Source of the DNA: Caprella mutica
Lineage: Eukaryota > Arthropoda > Malacostraca > Amphipoda > Caprellidae
Length of the DNA: 64,000 nt
Direction of reading: 5' to 3'
Assembly (NCBI GenBank): GCA_947561585.1
Contig: CANNZV010000118.1
Coordinates: 1 to 64,000, forward strand
The notes under the pieces are model-generated. The model did not search any database. It was not told where the DNA came from and saw only the letters and a program-made list of their open reading frames with translations. Shown in pieces: positions 1 to 13,200 of this stretch. The stretch's first letter is position 1, and each line of letters starts with the position of its first letter. The position numbers were made by a program, and so were the translations under genes.

Positions 1-90
1 CTATGAAATATGAAACTATATTTATCGATGATAACCTAAAGATAAACTTGAGTTTCATTAAAAGTTCATTAAAAATCCTACTTCTACTGT

Positions 91-215
91 GTGATGGTCG
101 AGTGGTTAGCGTCGCAAGCAGAAGTCAACAAGGTGCTGGTTCGAGACCCGGAAACATCACTCCATTTCTTTCCATTTAATTGGTATATAACAATATGTTT
201 CATTCAACTAATTCT
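91..215 (+). mobile_element. tRNA-derived SINE, degenerate copy
   Basis: A tRNA-like head is visible. GTGATG at 91-96 pairs perfectly with CATCAC at 155-160 like an acceptor stem. TGGTCGAGTGG (95-105) fits a pol III A box and GGTTCGAGACC (138-148) fits a B box exactly. The T-stem has mismatches and no convincing anticodon arm can be drawn, so it is not a functional tRNA. After the head comes an AT-rich tail from CTCCATTTC to about 215. A diverged copy with the same head-tail junction lies on the minus strand near 17,150-17,272, which makes this a dispersed family rather than a lone tRNA pseudogene. The tail boundary is approximate. Confidence 0.6.
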
Positions 216-282
216 TGTAAAGTCAAACGTACATTTATAAATGCAGTATATGCTAGGAAATAATAATTTTGGTATGCTTATT

Positions 283-545
283 TTGATCCCCTCGATATTG
301 AGGTAATATTACTATCCCAATTTTATTCCCTTGTTATCGAGGGAATAATAATTCCTTGCTCTTCCCTTGTAATCGAGGGAATCTTTCTGGGATGATATAT
401 TCAAATCCCATCATTATTCCCTCGATATCATTTCGGGATATCCCCATATCGCAAGAACGTCAAAATAGGGGCATTCCCTCGATAACGCTGGAGATAACGA
501 CGGAATAATCCCAGGGAATTTCACCGGAATATCCCGGGGGTTATT
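283..545. repeat. palindromic ATTCCCTCGAT...ATCGAGGGAAT phrase repeats
   Basis: The half-sites TTCCCTCGATA and ATCGAGGGAAT occur several times in both orientations, separated by short variable linkers, and end in CCGGAATATCCCGGG-like text. The same phrase type returns at 25,621-25,985 inside the 13 kb insertion. No reading frame is associated with it. It is probably terminal or subterminal DNA of a non-autonomous transposon, but I see no clear element ends. Confidence 0.55.
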
Positions 546-974
546 TTTTGTTACTTGGGTTGACATAATAATTAATTAACCCTTTCCCTCCTGAAAGTAT
601 AATATTTTGTATAAGTTTTTAAATGAATTTTATTTGTTTCAAAAGCACATTGTATATAACTACTTCCAAAAAATACAGTCAGTATACCATTTGCAGGCCC
701 AGAACGGAAATTTCCATCATCTCATATACCTAGAGTGGGAACTTGCCAGAAAATTCCGTTATGTTCCATGCTTCAATTATGTATATTACTGAAGAGAAGC
801 CAAAAGACAAAAATTCTCATAATAACTTGAACCACAAACATGTTAAAATAGCATACAATTTCAAGACTACTGCAAAAGCCGTCAGAAGCGAGAGGATTAA
901 ATATTTGATTAAATTAAACATAATATAATCCAAAAAGTTAATTACGTCCGAAAATTAACAAATTACAGTTAGTT
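546..974. other. AT-rich spacer, no supported gene
   Basis: Only two overlapping 61-codon frames occur, with no recognisable domain, codon bias or splice context. I see nothing supportable in this stretch. Confidence 0.5.
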
Positions 975-1915
975 GAATTAATGGGGGTCAAATTACATGG
1001 GATCATATTACCTGCAGATCAAATTAGCGGGGGTCAACATACCAGGGAACAAATTGCTCGACAGTCAAATTTCCTGTGGTCAAATAACAAAGCACTATTG
1101 AATGAAAGGGATTGGACAAAATTGCATGAAGTGAATTATTCCAGTTAAATTCCCCGTGGAAAATTCCAAGACAGAAATATCCACCAAGAAAATTCCATCG
1201 CTCGAAATTTCCACCACGGAATATTCTACCACTGGAAAATTCAACCTTGGAAAATTCCACATTATAATGCTGGATTTCATTTACAGAAGGTATGACATAA
1301 AATGAAACAGAACAAAAATGTATAATTAGGGGTAACCAAACACCATTTCATTAGCTAAACAGTTTAAGAAGTTATGAAAATAGGATATGTTAAGTCAATG
1401 TCTAAGGGATAAGGTAATGCGAACATATATGAAATAAGCGATATATCATATGATTGACTAAAGACTATCTTTTGAATAATTGCCACACTGGTCTACAATG
1501 TAGATCCCGTTTGATTTTCCTCAAATAGAATATATTATTTTGTTATTTTAATTTTGTTTTCTATAATTATGTATCGCCCAAATTTTTGAATTTTATTCCG
1601 AAACAAACATATATCAATCTGAATTTGCCACGCTAAAAGCTGAAACTAAGAAAGAAAAAAAAAATAACTCATTTATAATTTTTTTACCTCCTATGCCTAT
1701 ATTTTTATCATCTATGTATAAGTCCAAGAGATTATATTTTATGGCCTAATTTATTTCCAAATTTGATCTAAGATTTAGTGAAATGAAATTAAAAATATTC
1801 TGTTTTATTTATCCAAAATGGTGGAATCTTCCATGTTGGAATTTTCCATATCTGGCTTTTAACGCCAGAGGAATCTTCCTGGTGAAACTTTCTGCGGGGG
1901 AATTTACCGGCCACG
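975..1915. repeat. foldback structure with GGAAAATTCCA phrase arms
   Basis: From 975 to about 1,090 the text is a string of short units built on TCAAATT plus a variable linker. From about 1,140 to 1,262 it changes to units built on GGAAAATTCCA-like palindromes (GGAATATTCT, GGAAAATTCAA, GGAAAATTCCA) separated by 4-8 bp linkers such as CCACTG or CCTTG. At 1,815-1,915 similar units appear in inverse orientation (GGTGGAATCTTCCA, TGGAATTTTCCA). The two tracts can fold back over a ~550 bp AT-rich loop that has no gene. A further fragment of this phrase type is at 6,118-6,180. It resembles the foldbacks at 60.9-63.5 kb in design, with different words. Confidence 0.5.
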
Positions 1916-2617
1916 GAAGTGAATACATTAAAATGAACTAATACTAACAGAGAAAAATTTCTATCGTCTCTTGTTAATGGACCAAATTGAGAAAATTTCT
2001 TAATGAATCACTATTTGAATTAGTTTGCGTTACAGGTTTGTTCCGTTCAGAATTATTATTATAACTTAGTTATTTCCTAGGAAAAGCTACTATATTTCAT
2101 AAGTATTAAAATTTGCCAAAGTAAACCCACTCACCCATTATAATAATTATATCACATACATGAATATATTAAGTCTTTATTGTTTGAAACTCATATTCAA
2201 TATTACCACTGTGTTTATTCAAATAATCAATACAAAGGGAAATGAAGGTACTGTTTTGTTATCCCTATTTAATTTTTACTTTCACTACCAGAATGTGAAA
2301 ATATGAGAGAGATGACAAAAAAATTAAATCCACGATATTAACGATCTATTTTTCAATTAATACTGCTATAATAGGTAACGAATATTTGTATTGAACTTTC
2401 ACATACATTTGATATATTTTAAGAAACAGTTACATTTGTCATATCATTGTGACATTATAATCAGTTTATCGAATTCTCAAACGGAGTTTGTAACAGACAG
2501 CTTCATTGCAGATTCCATTGAGAATAATAACTAATTGGTAATTTTGTTTTGTATTGTACAGTAGATGGAGCAGACAGAATGAAAGGAATTTATTGTAAAT
2601 TTGGATTAATATATTCT
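1916..2617. other. AT-rich spacer, no supported gene
   Basis: No frame above 60 codons, no RNA gene and no clear repeat were seen here. Confidence 0.5.
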
Positions 2618-3744
2618 GAAACAAGTGGTTTCCCGTACAAATTGCACGGTATCGTACATATATTATTATACATTAATATTTAGGAACATTACTTATTGCG
2701 TTTGTTCATATAGATTTCAAAACCCGTTTACCATTACATTTCATGAGAATTAGATAGGTACCCGTAAAGAGTAATTTTCCGTCCCGTGACGTCATCAATT
2801 TATGTGGAATACTGTCGTATTTATCATAAATAATTATGTAAGAATGCTGTATAAATAACTACAAATTACAAACATTATTCAAATACTCATATTATGAAAA
2901 ACTAAAACTATTAACTCCATCAATCAATTCAATGCTTGAAATAGAAGAAATTTAATCACCATATATAGGTAGCAGCTGATATTCCATTTATATAAATTAA
3001 TTAATATAATTATGTAAAATTCGTCATAATTTGATTAAAATATTCTAAATGTCATATATTTCGAATTTTTATCCCTACTCCCACCCGTCAATATCAATAT
3101 TAAAAGTAATTATTATATTTTCAATCGTGTAAAATAATATCATTTATTTTCGTGAGGAAAAATGATAACCAGCGTTGAATTTTACTTTTCATTTTCTAAT
3201 TTTCGTCAGATCTCGAAATGTACTTCCAATTTCGGAAAACGGTTGACGCATTCATTTTTGAAGACCATTTTTACATATGGTAGCTATTTTTTCGATTCGA
3301 TTAATGCAAATTTCATTTCTTAATTTATTTCGTATTTTACCATGTATTTGCCGATTTGAATTAAATCCCTATCTATTCCATTAAAACTTAAAATTCGAAT
3401 AATTCAAAAAACCGTTCGAATTTCGTAAAACAAATCAATAGCGTTCTGTAGGACCATAGGCCGGAGGTTTCTAGAAAATTTCAGCCCATTCTGTTTGATA
3501 GTCTCTGAAAATATCCTGGAAAGTATGTCGAATTTATTCCTATGTATCCCATTATATATCAAGTGTTAATAATTCAAAAACCCGTTTGAATTTTGGAAAA
3601 TCCTTTTAATATGTTAAATTCGACACGACTTTCTAAAAAGTTGTAGATTTTCAAGTCTCTGGGTCCAACTGTTTGTGAGTAATATTGGTCCAAGTAACAC
3701 ACATACATACATACAGACAGATGTAGCGTATTATATATATAGAC
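2618..3744. repeat. interspersed repeat, copy 1 of a head-to-tail pair
   Basis: A unit of about 1.1 kb starting near AGTGGTTTCCCGTACAAA is followed immediately by a second unit starting AGTGGTTACCCGTGCAAA at 3,745. The copies can be followed through shared landmarks: CCCGTGACGTCATCAATTT, ACTACAAATTA, GGTAGCAGCTGATATTCC, CGTGAGGAAAAATGATAACC and GCGTTCTGTAGGACCATAG. Copy 1 is interrupted by no element and so shows the empty site (ATATAGGTAGCAG near 2,962) for the mariner insertion in copy 2. The end near 3,690-3,744 carries a CATACATACATACAGACAG simple repeat, a style common at 3' ends of retroposons. I see no coding frame. The family is not identified. Confidence 0.7.
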
Positions 3745-4082
3745 TAGTGGTTACCCGTGCAAAATGCACGGTAGCGTGTATATTTTATTATATATTTTCT
3801 AATATTAATATTCTAGTACATTACTTATTGTGCTTGCTCATACACATTACACATCCCGTTTTAGGTAGGTACTTGTAAAGAGTAATTTTCTGTCCCGTGA
3901 CGTCATCAATTTGTGTAGAATACTGTCGTATAGATCACAAATTATTGTATAAAATAGCTGTATGAATAACTACAAATTATAAACATAATTCCAATAATCA
4001 CATTATGAAAAAATAAAACAATTAGCTACATCGATTAGTTCAATGCTTGAAATAGAAGAAATAAAATCGTCATATGTATATA
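3745..4082. repeat. interspersed repeat, copy 2, part left of the mariner
   Basis: This matches the first ~340 bp of the copy at 2,618-3,744, including the perfect TGACGTCA at 3,898-3,905 (2,787-2,794 in copy 1). It stops at the TA in front of the mariner left terminus and resumes at 5,364. Confidence 0.7.
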
Positions 4083-5363
4083 CAGGGTGGGGCGTGAGTT
4101 TGGAAGCAATTTTTCAAACATTAATATAATTCTTAAAAATAAGTTCCTAAGTAGGTGATAGGGTTTGAACTAAAGTAGAGACACTACATTGTGACGTGGC
4201 AGTGTTATTTTTTACAAAAATTTAGTCAATTCAAAAATGTCAGACAAAAGAGAAGCCATTATTTCTCTACACCGTGCCGGGAAGTCAGATTCCGTCATTT
4301 CAAAGACTCTCTCAATAGCGAGATCGACTGTTTGGAAGTGTGTGAAGCGTTTTAATGAGAGAGGAGACTTGACTGATCGTCCAAGAAGTGGTAGACCACG
4401 CTCACAACGCACCAAACAACTGATAAAATGTGCCCGAGAGAAGATCAGGAGGAACCCGAAAAGGTCAATACGATTGTTAGCCAAAACAGCTAATGTGAGT
4501 CCCAGAACAATGAGAAGAGTTGTCAAAGAAGACCTAAAGATGTCCTCTTTCACCCTCCAAAAGAGACAGACTCTGTCAGAAGCTGTAAAGAAAAAGAGAT
4601 TGGAGAGAAGCAGAGCACTTCTGGGAGAATTGAAGTCTGGCACGGCTGATGAAATTGTTTGGTCTGACGAAAAAATTTTCACAGTGGAAATGGCTCACAA
4701 CCAGAGGAATGACAGAATAATTGGTAAAAGTGCAAAAGACATCCCATACAACCAAAAAACTATACACAGAACCATGAAACCTGCTTCAGTAATGGTCTGG
4801 GCCACCGTTTCAGAAACTTGGAGATCTCCTTTAATTTTTTCTGGAACAAGGCGCCAAAAGCAATGCTAAATGTTATATTGAGAATATTTTGACGCCATTG
4901 TTGGAGTCAGCTAAATATCACTTAGGTAATGACACTCCATGGACATTTCAGCAAGACGGCGCGACTTCACATACTGCAAATGTCACATAAAACTGGTGCC
5001 ATGACCATCTTCCACGGTTTTGGTCCAAAGAAATGTGGCCTCCCTGCTCCCCAGATGTTAATCCTATGGACTTTTCGGTACGGTCCATTCTTGAATCAAA
5101 GGCCTGTGGTAAATTCCATCGCAGTGTGGATAATTTAAAGCGTTCGCTCCAGAGATCTTTGAATGAAATTTCACAAGAACAGTTGCGTGCCGCAATAGGA
5201 GGAGTTCGGAGGAGATTTGAGGCTGGGGACATTTGAATAAATTTATGATTTTTGAATTCTTAAAACCCTTATTTAATAATACATAACTGTAAATTATTAA
5301 ATATATTTTTCATTGGATTATAATATGCACTTTCATTTGCTTCCAAACTTACGCCCCACTTTG
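4083..5363 (+). mobile_element. maT-like (DD37D) Tc1/mariner transposon, decayed
   Basis: Inverted terminal repeats of 27 bp lie at 4,083-4,109 and 5,337-5,363 with three mismatches (core GTGGGGCGT, then AGTTTGGAAGCAA). TA dinucleotides flank both ends (4,081-4,082 and 5,364-5,365), the expected target duplication. The uninterrupted site is visible in the neighbouring repeat copy near 2,962. The 1,281 bp length is typical of mariner elements. The single gene is broken by a frameshift and a stop, so the copy cannot make transposase itself, but its ends look intact enough to be recognised in trans. Confidence 0.93.
4237..5236 (+). pseudogene. maT-type mariner transposase, one frameshift and one stop
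   Basis: The frame starts at ATG 4,237. Residues 1-60 carry a helix-turn-helix region ending in a GRPR motif (residues 52-55). The first catalytic Asp is in WSDEKIF (Asp144, codon 4,666-4,668). Near 4,843-4,860 the frame shifts by a net one base; the same protein resumes in the next frame with QGAKSNAKCYIENIL. The second Asp is in QQDG (4,955-4,957) and the third in NPMD (5,069-5,071), with 37 residues between them, the DD37D spacing of the maT family. An in-frame TAA lies at 4,988-4,990. The last domain runs to TGA 5,234-5,236. Read through its breaks it would be about 332 residues, the usual family length. It would cut and paste the element in the nucleus, but this copy is inactive. Confidence 0.92.
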
Positions 5364-5945
5364 TAGGTAGCAGCTGATATTCCATTTATTCAAATTAATT
5401 AATATAATAATGTAAAATTCGTTATTATTTTATTCAATGTATTTTAAATATCGTTTATTTCGAATATTTATTCATATTCCCACCCATCAATATCAATATT
5501 ACATTAATTATTATATTTCCATTCGTGCAAAATATGTTATTTATTTTCGTGAGGAAAAATGATAACCAGCGTAGAATTTTATTTTTCATTTTCTAATCAT
5601 CGTCATATCTCGAAAAGGACTCTGAATTTTGAAAAACAGTTAACGCAAGTTATTTTTGGAAACCATTTTTACATACTGTAGATATTTTTTCGATTCGATT
5701 AATGCAAATTTTATTTTTTTATTTATTTCGTATGTTACCATGCATTTCCCGATTTGAATTAAATCACTATCTATTCCATTAAAACTTAAAATTCGAATAA
5801 TTCAAAAATCCGTTCGAATTTCGTAAAACAAAATTCAATAGCGTTCTGTAGGACCATAGACCGGAGGTTTCCAGTAGATTTCAGCTCATTCTGTTTGAAA
5901 GTCTTTGAAAATATCATGGAAAGTATGTATATAAATCCTTTTCAT
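5364..5945. repeat. interspersed repeat, copy 2, part right of the mariner
   Basis: This resumes at GGTAGCAGCTGATATTCC exactly after the TA duplication and follows copy 1 through CGTGAGGAAAAATGATAACC and GCGTTCTGTAGGACCATAGA to about 5,930. It ends roughly 200 bp short of the copy 1 end, so it is truncated or diverged at its right side. Confidence 0.7.
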
Positions 5946-7229
5946 AAACCAAATAATTAACCTGTTACCGAAGTCCTATGTAAATTGTTCCTTATGTTCC
6001 TGAATATATTATTCCTCATTCCTAAATAATAACTGTACAGTGTAATATATATAGGGGTCCCATATAGATAATATATGAGTTATAGTAATAATACCATAAT
6101 AATATATGAGTTATAGTAATTTTCTCTGGCGAAATTTTCCCAGTGTGGATTTTATTTGGTGGAATTCTCTCCTTGGATTGTAAATAAATGTTTATATTGG
6201 CAAATTATAACTTTAAAACTCATGCTTCGAAAAGATAAGTTCAAATGTTAATATGTAAGAACATACATTTTGTTGTATGATCGAAAATGAACTTAGCCTA
6301 AGAGGTGTTCAGACCATCAAAAAAATATATTATTGAAGTAATTTCAAATTGAACATTTAATTTAGGTGCAATGGAACAATGGAGAGAATAAATTATATGT
6401 AAATTCAAACGATTATTTGACGTTAACCTTAATAGTAATTAATTGATACAATATTAGGTTACAACAGTGTTTCTTATAACTTTATTGAGGCACCGAACCC
6501 AACTTGTTCCATACATGCCATTCACAGAACCCTTCGTCGTTAGAACCATGAAAACAATCTTCAAAATCAGAAAATATGTATATAACTATACTATAGTAGT
6601 GCACAAAATTTATACCGGGATTTCCTGGGATCCCGGGATTGACACGATTTTAATCCCAGAATTCCGGGACAAGCTAAAGTGGCCAATATGAGAAACCCTA
6701 ATTAGAACCATAAAAAATGTAAAAAAAAACAATTTCTGACCATTGAGTCCTCTTAAAGTCCTCTTCACTATGAACTTGATTAAACACAAAAGACAAAAAA
6801 CTGAACACAAAACACAACATTGATGACGAGATATTGGAAATAGCTAAATTACAACGTAACCACTACATAGAGGACGAACACTAATTTTTTGATATTATGA
6901 ATTTTGCTTAATATTTAAACACCCAGAACTAGTTATAGCTTACATTAATTTGTTAATAATGAATAATGTCATATATAATGATAATAGTATTTAATGAAAA
7001 AAGTAAAAAAAACACAATATAGTTCCAAAAGCCAATACATAGTTTCTCATCTGTAAGAGATTGTCGGGCAAAATAGTAGTATATGTAGGTTTCATTTCAA
7101 AGATAAAACTCCAAATTATATATATTTCATAATAAATTTAGCATCACATGACAACCACCAGACTAATCAAACTTATCAATAAACTTTTTATCACATTTCG
7201 TATAGAGCATTAGCGTGGGAACACCATTC
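5946..7229. other. AT-rich spacer with two short palindromic patches
   Basis: No supported gene. At 6,118-6,180 there is a fragment of GGAATTTTCTC-type phrase repeat like that at 1,815-1,915. At 6,614-6,672 a palindromic patch built on ATCCCGGGAT and AATCCCAGAATTCC occurs. The remaining frames of 66-74 codons have no recognisable content. Confidence 0.5.
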
Positions 7230-7249
7230 GTTTTAAATGAAACACCATC
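7230..7249 (+). repeat. left inverted repeat bracketing the satellite
   Basis: GTTTTAAATG followed by AAACACCATC is matched in inverse orientation at 47,240-47,259 with one mismatch. Weaker similarity continues outward (ACACC and a GCATT/ACATT block, with gaps). The satellite begins within ten bases on the inside. Confidence 0.75.
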
Positions 7250-7253
7250 TTCA

Positions 7254-10200
7254 CACGAGTGACAGTTTACACTCATTTCACTCTTGTGACAGTTTACACT
7301 CATTTCACTCTAGTGACAGTTTACACTCATTTCACTCTAGTGACAGTTTACACTCATTTCACTCTAGTGACAGTTTACACTCATTTCACTCTAGTGACAG
7401 TTTACACTCATTTCACTCTTGTGACAGTTTACACTCATTTCACTCTAGTGACAGTTTACACTCATTTCACTCTAGTGACAGTTTACACTCATTTCACTCT
7501 AGTGACAGTTTACACTCATTTCACTCTAGTGACAGTTTACACTCATTTCACTCTAGTGACAGTTTACACTCATTTCACTCTAGTGACAGTTTACACTCAT
7601 TTCACTCTAGTGACAGTTTACACTCATTTCACTGTAGTGACAGTTTACACTCATTTCACTCTAGTGACAGTTTACACTCATTTCACTCTAGTGACAGTTT
7701 ACACTCATTTCACTCTAGTGACAGTTTACACTCATTTCACTCTAGTGACAGTTTACACTCATTTCACTCTAGTGACAGTTTTCACTCATTTCACTCTAGT
7801 GACAGTTTACACTCATTTCACTCTAGTGACAGTTTACACTCATTTCACTCTAGTGACAGTTTACACTCATTTCACTCTAGTGACAGTTTACACTCATTTC
7901 ACTCTAGTGACAGTTTACACTCATTTCACTCTAGTGACAGTTTACACTCATTTCACTCTAGTGACAGTTTACACTCATTTCACTCTAGTGACAGTTTACA
8001 CTCATTTCACTCTAGTGACAGTTTACACTCATTTCACTCTAGTGACAGTTTACACTCATTTCACTCTAGTGACAGTTTACACTCATTTCACTCTTGTGAC
8101 AGTTTACACTCATTTCACTGTAGTGACAGTTTACACTCATTTCACTGTAGTGACAGTTTACACACATTTCACTCTAGTGACAGTTTACACTCATTTCACT
8201 CTAGTGACAGTTTACACTCATTTCACTCTAGTGACAGTTTACACTCATTTCACTCTAGTGACAGTTTACACTCATTTCACTCTAGTGACAGTTTACACTC
8301 ATTTCACTCTAGTGACAGTTTACACTCATTTCACTCTAGTGATAGTTTACACTCATTTCACTCTAGTGACAGTTTACACTCATTTCACTGTAGTGACAGT
8401 TTACACTCATTTCACTGTAGTGACAGTTCACACTCATTTCACTCTAGTGACAGTTCACACTCATTTCACTCTAGTGACAGTTTACACTCATTTCACTGTA
8501 GTGACAGTTTACACTCATTTCACTGTAGTGACAGTTCACACTCATTTCACTCTAGTGACAGTTTGGACTCATTTCACTCTAGTGACAGTTTACACTCATT
8601 TCACTGTAGTGACAGTTTACACTCATTTCACTGTAGTGACAGTTTACACTCATTTCACTCTAGTGACAGTTCACACTCATTTCACTCTAGTGACAGTTTA
8701 CACTCATTTCACTCTAGTGACAGTTTGCACTCATTTCACTCTAGTGACAGTTTACACTCATTTCACTCTAGTGACAGTTTACACTCATTTCACTCTAGTG
8801 ACAGTTTACACTCATTTCACTCTAGTGACAGTTTACACTCATTTCACTCTAGTGACAGTTTACACTCATTTCACTCTAGTGACAGTTCACACTCATTTCA
8901 CTCTAGTGACAGTTTACACTCATTTCACTCTAGTGACAGTTTACACTCATTTCACTCTAGTGACAGTTTACACTCATTTCACTCTAGTGACAGTTTACAC
9001 TCATTTCACTCTAGTGACAGTTTACACTCATATCACTCTAGTGACAGTTTACACTCATTTCACTCTAGTGACAGTTTACACTCATTTCACTCTAGTGACA
9101 GTTTACACTCATTTCACTCTAGTGACAGTTTACACTCATTTCACTCTAGTGACAGTTTACACTCATTTCACTCTAGTGACAGTTTACACTCATTTCACTC
9201 TAGTGACAGTTTACACTCATTTCACTCTAGTGACAGTTTACACTCATTTCACTCTAGTGACAGTTTACACTCATTTCACTGTAGTGACAGTTTACACTCA
9301 TTTCACTCTAGTGACAGTTTACACTCATTTCACTCTAGTGACAGTTTACACTCATTTCACTGTAGTGACAGTTTACACTCATTTCACTCTAGTGACAGTT
9401 CACACTCATTTCACTCTAGTGACAGTTTACACTCATTTCACTCTAGTGACAGTTTACACTCATTTCACTGTAGTGACAGTTCACACTCATTTCACTCTAG
9501 TGACAGTTCACACTCATTTCACTCTAGTGACAGTTTACACTCATTTCACTCTAGTGACAGTTTGCACTCATTTCACTCTAGTGACAGTTTACACTCATTT
9601 CACTCTAGTGACAGTTTACACTCATTTCACTCTAGTGACAGTTTACACTCATTTCACTCTAGTGACAGTTTACACTCATTTCACTCTAGTGACAGTTTAC
9701 ACTCATTTCACTCTAGTGACAGTTCACACTCATTTCACTCTAGTGACAGTTTACACTCATTTCACTCTAGTGACAGTTTACACTCATTTCACTCTAGTGA
9801 CAGTTTACACTCATTTCACTCTAGTGACAGTTTACACTCATTTCACTCTAGTGACAGTTTACACTCATTTCACTCTAGTGACAGTTTACACTCATTTCAC
9901 TCTAGTGACAGTTTACACTCATTTCACTCTAGTGACAGTTTACACTCATTTCACTCTAGTGACAGTTTACACTCATTTCACTCTAGTGACAGTTTACACT
10001 CATTTCACTCTAGTGACAGTTTACACTCATTTCACTGTAGTGACAGTTTACACTCATTTCACTCTAGTGACAGTTTACACTCAATTCACTCTAGTGACAG
10101 TTTACACTCATTTCACTCTAGTGACAGTTTACACTCATTTCACTCTAGTGACAGTTTACACTCATTTCACTCTAGTGACAGTTCACACTCATTTCACTCT

Positions 10201-13200
10201 AGTGACAGTTTACACTCATTTCACTCTAGTGACAGTTCACACTCATTTCACTCTAGTGACAGTTTACACTCATTTCACTCTAGTGACAGTTTACACTCAT
10301 TTCACTCTAGTGACAGTTTACACTCATTTCACTGTAGTGACAGTTTACACTCATTTCACTCTAGTGACAGTTTACACTCATTTCACTCTAGTGACAGTTT
10401 ACACTCATTTCACTCTAGTGACAGTTCACACTCATTTCACTCTAGTGACAGTTTACACTCATTTCACTCTAGTGACAGTTTACACTCATTTCACTCTAGT
10501 GACAGTTTACACTCATTTCACTCTAGTGACAGTTTACACTCATTTCACTCTAGTGACAGTTTACACTCATTTCAATCTAGTGACAGTTTACACTCATTTC
10601 ACTCTAGTGACAGTTTACACTCATTTCACTCCAGTGACAGTTTACACTCATTTCACTCTAGTGACAGTTTACACTCATTTCACTCTAGTGACAGTTTACA
10701 CTCATTTCACTCTAGTGACAGTTTACACTCATTTCACTCTAGTGACAGTTTACACTCATTTCACTCTAGTGACAGTTTACACTCATTTCACTCTAGTGAC
10801 AGTTTACACTCATTTCACTGTAGTGACAGTTTACACTCATTTCACTCTAGTGACAGTTTACACTCATTTCACTGTAGTGACAGTTTACACTCATTTCACT
10901 CTAGTGACAGTTCACACTCATTTCACTCTAGTGACAGTTTACACTCATTTCACTCTAGTGACAGTTTGCACTCATTTCACTCTAGTGACAGTTTACACTC
11001 ATTTCACTCTAGTGACAGTTTACACTCATTTCACTCTCGTGACAGTTTACACTCATTTCACTCTAGTGACAGTTTACACTCATTTCACTCTAGTGACAGT
11101 TTACACTCATTTCACTCTAGTGACAGTTTACACTCATTTCACTCTAGTGACAGTTTACACTCATTTCACTCTAGTGACAGTTCACACTCATTTCACTCTA
11201 GTGACAGTTTACACTCATTTCACTCTAGTGACAGTTTACACTCATTTCACTCTAGTGACAGTTTACACTCATTTCACTCTAGTGACAGTTCACACTCATT
11301 TCACTCTAGTGACAGTTTACACTCATTTCACTCTAGTGACAGTTTACACTCATTTCACTCTAGTGACAGTTTACACTCATTTCACTCTAGTGACAGTTTA
11401 CACTCATTTCACTCTAGTGACAGTTTACACTCATTTCACTGTAGTGACAGTTTACACTCATTTCACTCCAGTGACAGTTTACACTCATTTCACTCTAGTG
11501 ACAGTTTACACTCATTTCACTGTAGTGACAGTTTACACTCATTTCACTCTAGTGACAGTTTACACTCATTTCACTCTAGTGACAGTTTACACTCATTTCA
11601 CTCTAGTGACAGTTTACACTCATTTCACTGTAGTGACAGTTTACACTCATTTCACTCTAGTGACAGTTTACACTCATTTCACTCTAGTGACAGTTTACAC
11701 TCATTTCACTCTAGTGACAGTTCACACTCATTTCACTCTAGTGACAGTTTACACTCATTTCACTCTAGTGACAGTTTACACTCATTTCACTCTAGTGACA
11801 GTTTACACTCATTTCACTGTAGTGACAGTTTACACTCATTTCACTCTAGTGACAGTTTACACTCATTTCACTCTAGTGACAGTTTACACTCATTTCACTC
11901 TAGTGACAGTTCACACTCATTTCACTCTAGTGACAGTTCACACTCATTTCACTCCAGTGACAGTTCACACTCATTTCACTCTAGTGACAGTTTACACTCA
12001 TTTCACTCTAGTGACAGTTCACACTCATTTCACTCTAGTGACAGTTTACACTCATTTCACTCCAGTGACAGTTTACACTCATTTCACTCTAGTGACAGTT
12101 TACACTCATTTCACTCCAGTGACAGTTTACACTCATTTCACTCTAGTGACAGTTTACACTCATTTCACTCTAGTGACAGTTTACACTCATTTCACTCTAG
12201 TGACAGTTTACACTCATTTCACTCTAGTGACAGTTTACACTCATTTCACTGTAGTGACAGTTTACACTCATTTCACTCTAGTGACAGTTTACACTCATTT
12301 CACTCTAGTGACAGTTTACACTCATTTCACTCTAGTGACAGTTTACACTCATTTCACTCTAGTGACAGTTTACACTCATTTCACTCTAGTGACAGTTTAC
12401 ACTCATTTCACTCTAGTGACAGTTTACACTCATTTCACTCTAGTGATAGTTTACACTCATTTCACTCTAGTGACAGTTTACACTCATTTCACTGTAGTGA
12501 CAGTTTACACTCATTTCACTGTAGTGACAGTTCACACTCATTTCACTCTAGTGACAGTTCACACTCATTTCACTCTAGTGACAGTTTACACTCATTTCAC
12601 TGTAGTGACAGTTTACACTCATTTCACTGTAGTGACAGTTCACACTCATTTCACTCTAGTGACAGTTTGGACTCATTTCACTCTAGTGACAGTTTACACT
12701 CATTTCACTGTAGTGACAGTTTACACTCATTTCACTGTAGTGACAGTTTACACTCATTTCACTCTAGTGACAGTTCACACTCATTTCACTCTAGTGACAG
12801 TTTACACTCATTTCACTCTAGTGACAGTTTACACTCATTTCACTGTAGTGACAGTTTACACTCATTTCACTCTAGTGACAGTTTACACTCATTTCACTCT
12901 AGTGACAGTTTACACTCATTTCACTCTAGTGACAGTTCACACTCATTTCACTCTAGTGACAGTTCACACTCATTTCACTCCAGTGACAGTTCACACTCAT
13001 TTCACTCTAGTGACAGTTTACACTCATTTCACTCTAGTGACAGTTCACACTCATTTCACTCTAGTGACAGTTTACACTCATTTCACTCCAGTGACAGTTT
13101 ACACTCATTTCACTCTAGTGACAGTTTACACTCATTTCACTCCAGTGACAGTTTACACTCATTTCACTCTAGTGACAGTTTACACTCATTTCACTCTAGT

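Noticed and set aside
91..160. Functional tRNA gene
   Set aside because: A and B boxes and the acceptor pairing are present, but the T stem has mismatches, no anticodon arm fits and a family tail follows, so a SINE fits better.
4212..4682. 156-codon minus-strand frame
   Set aside because: Antisense shadow of the mariner transposase gene.
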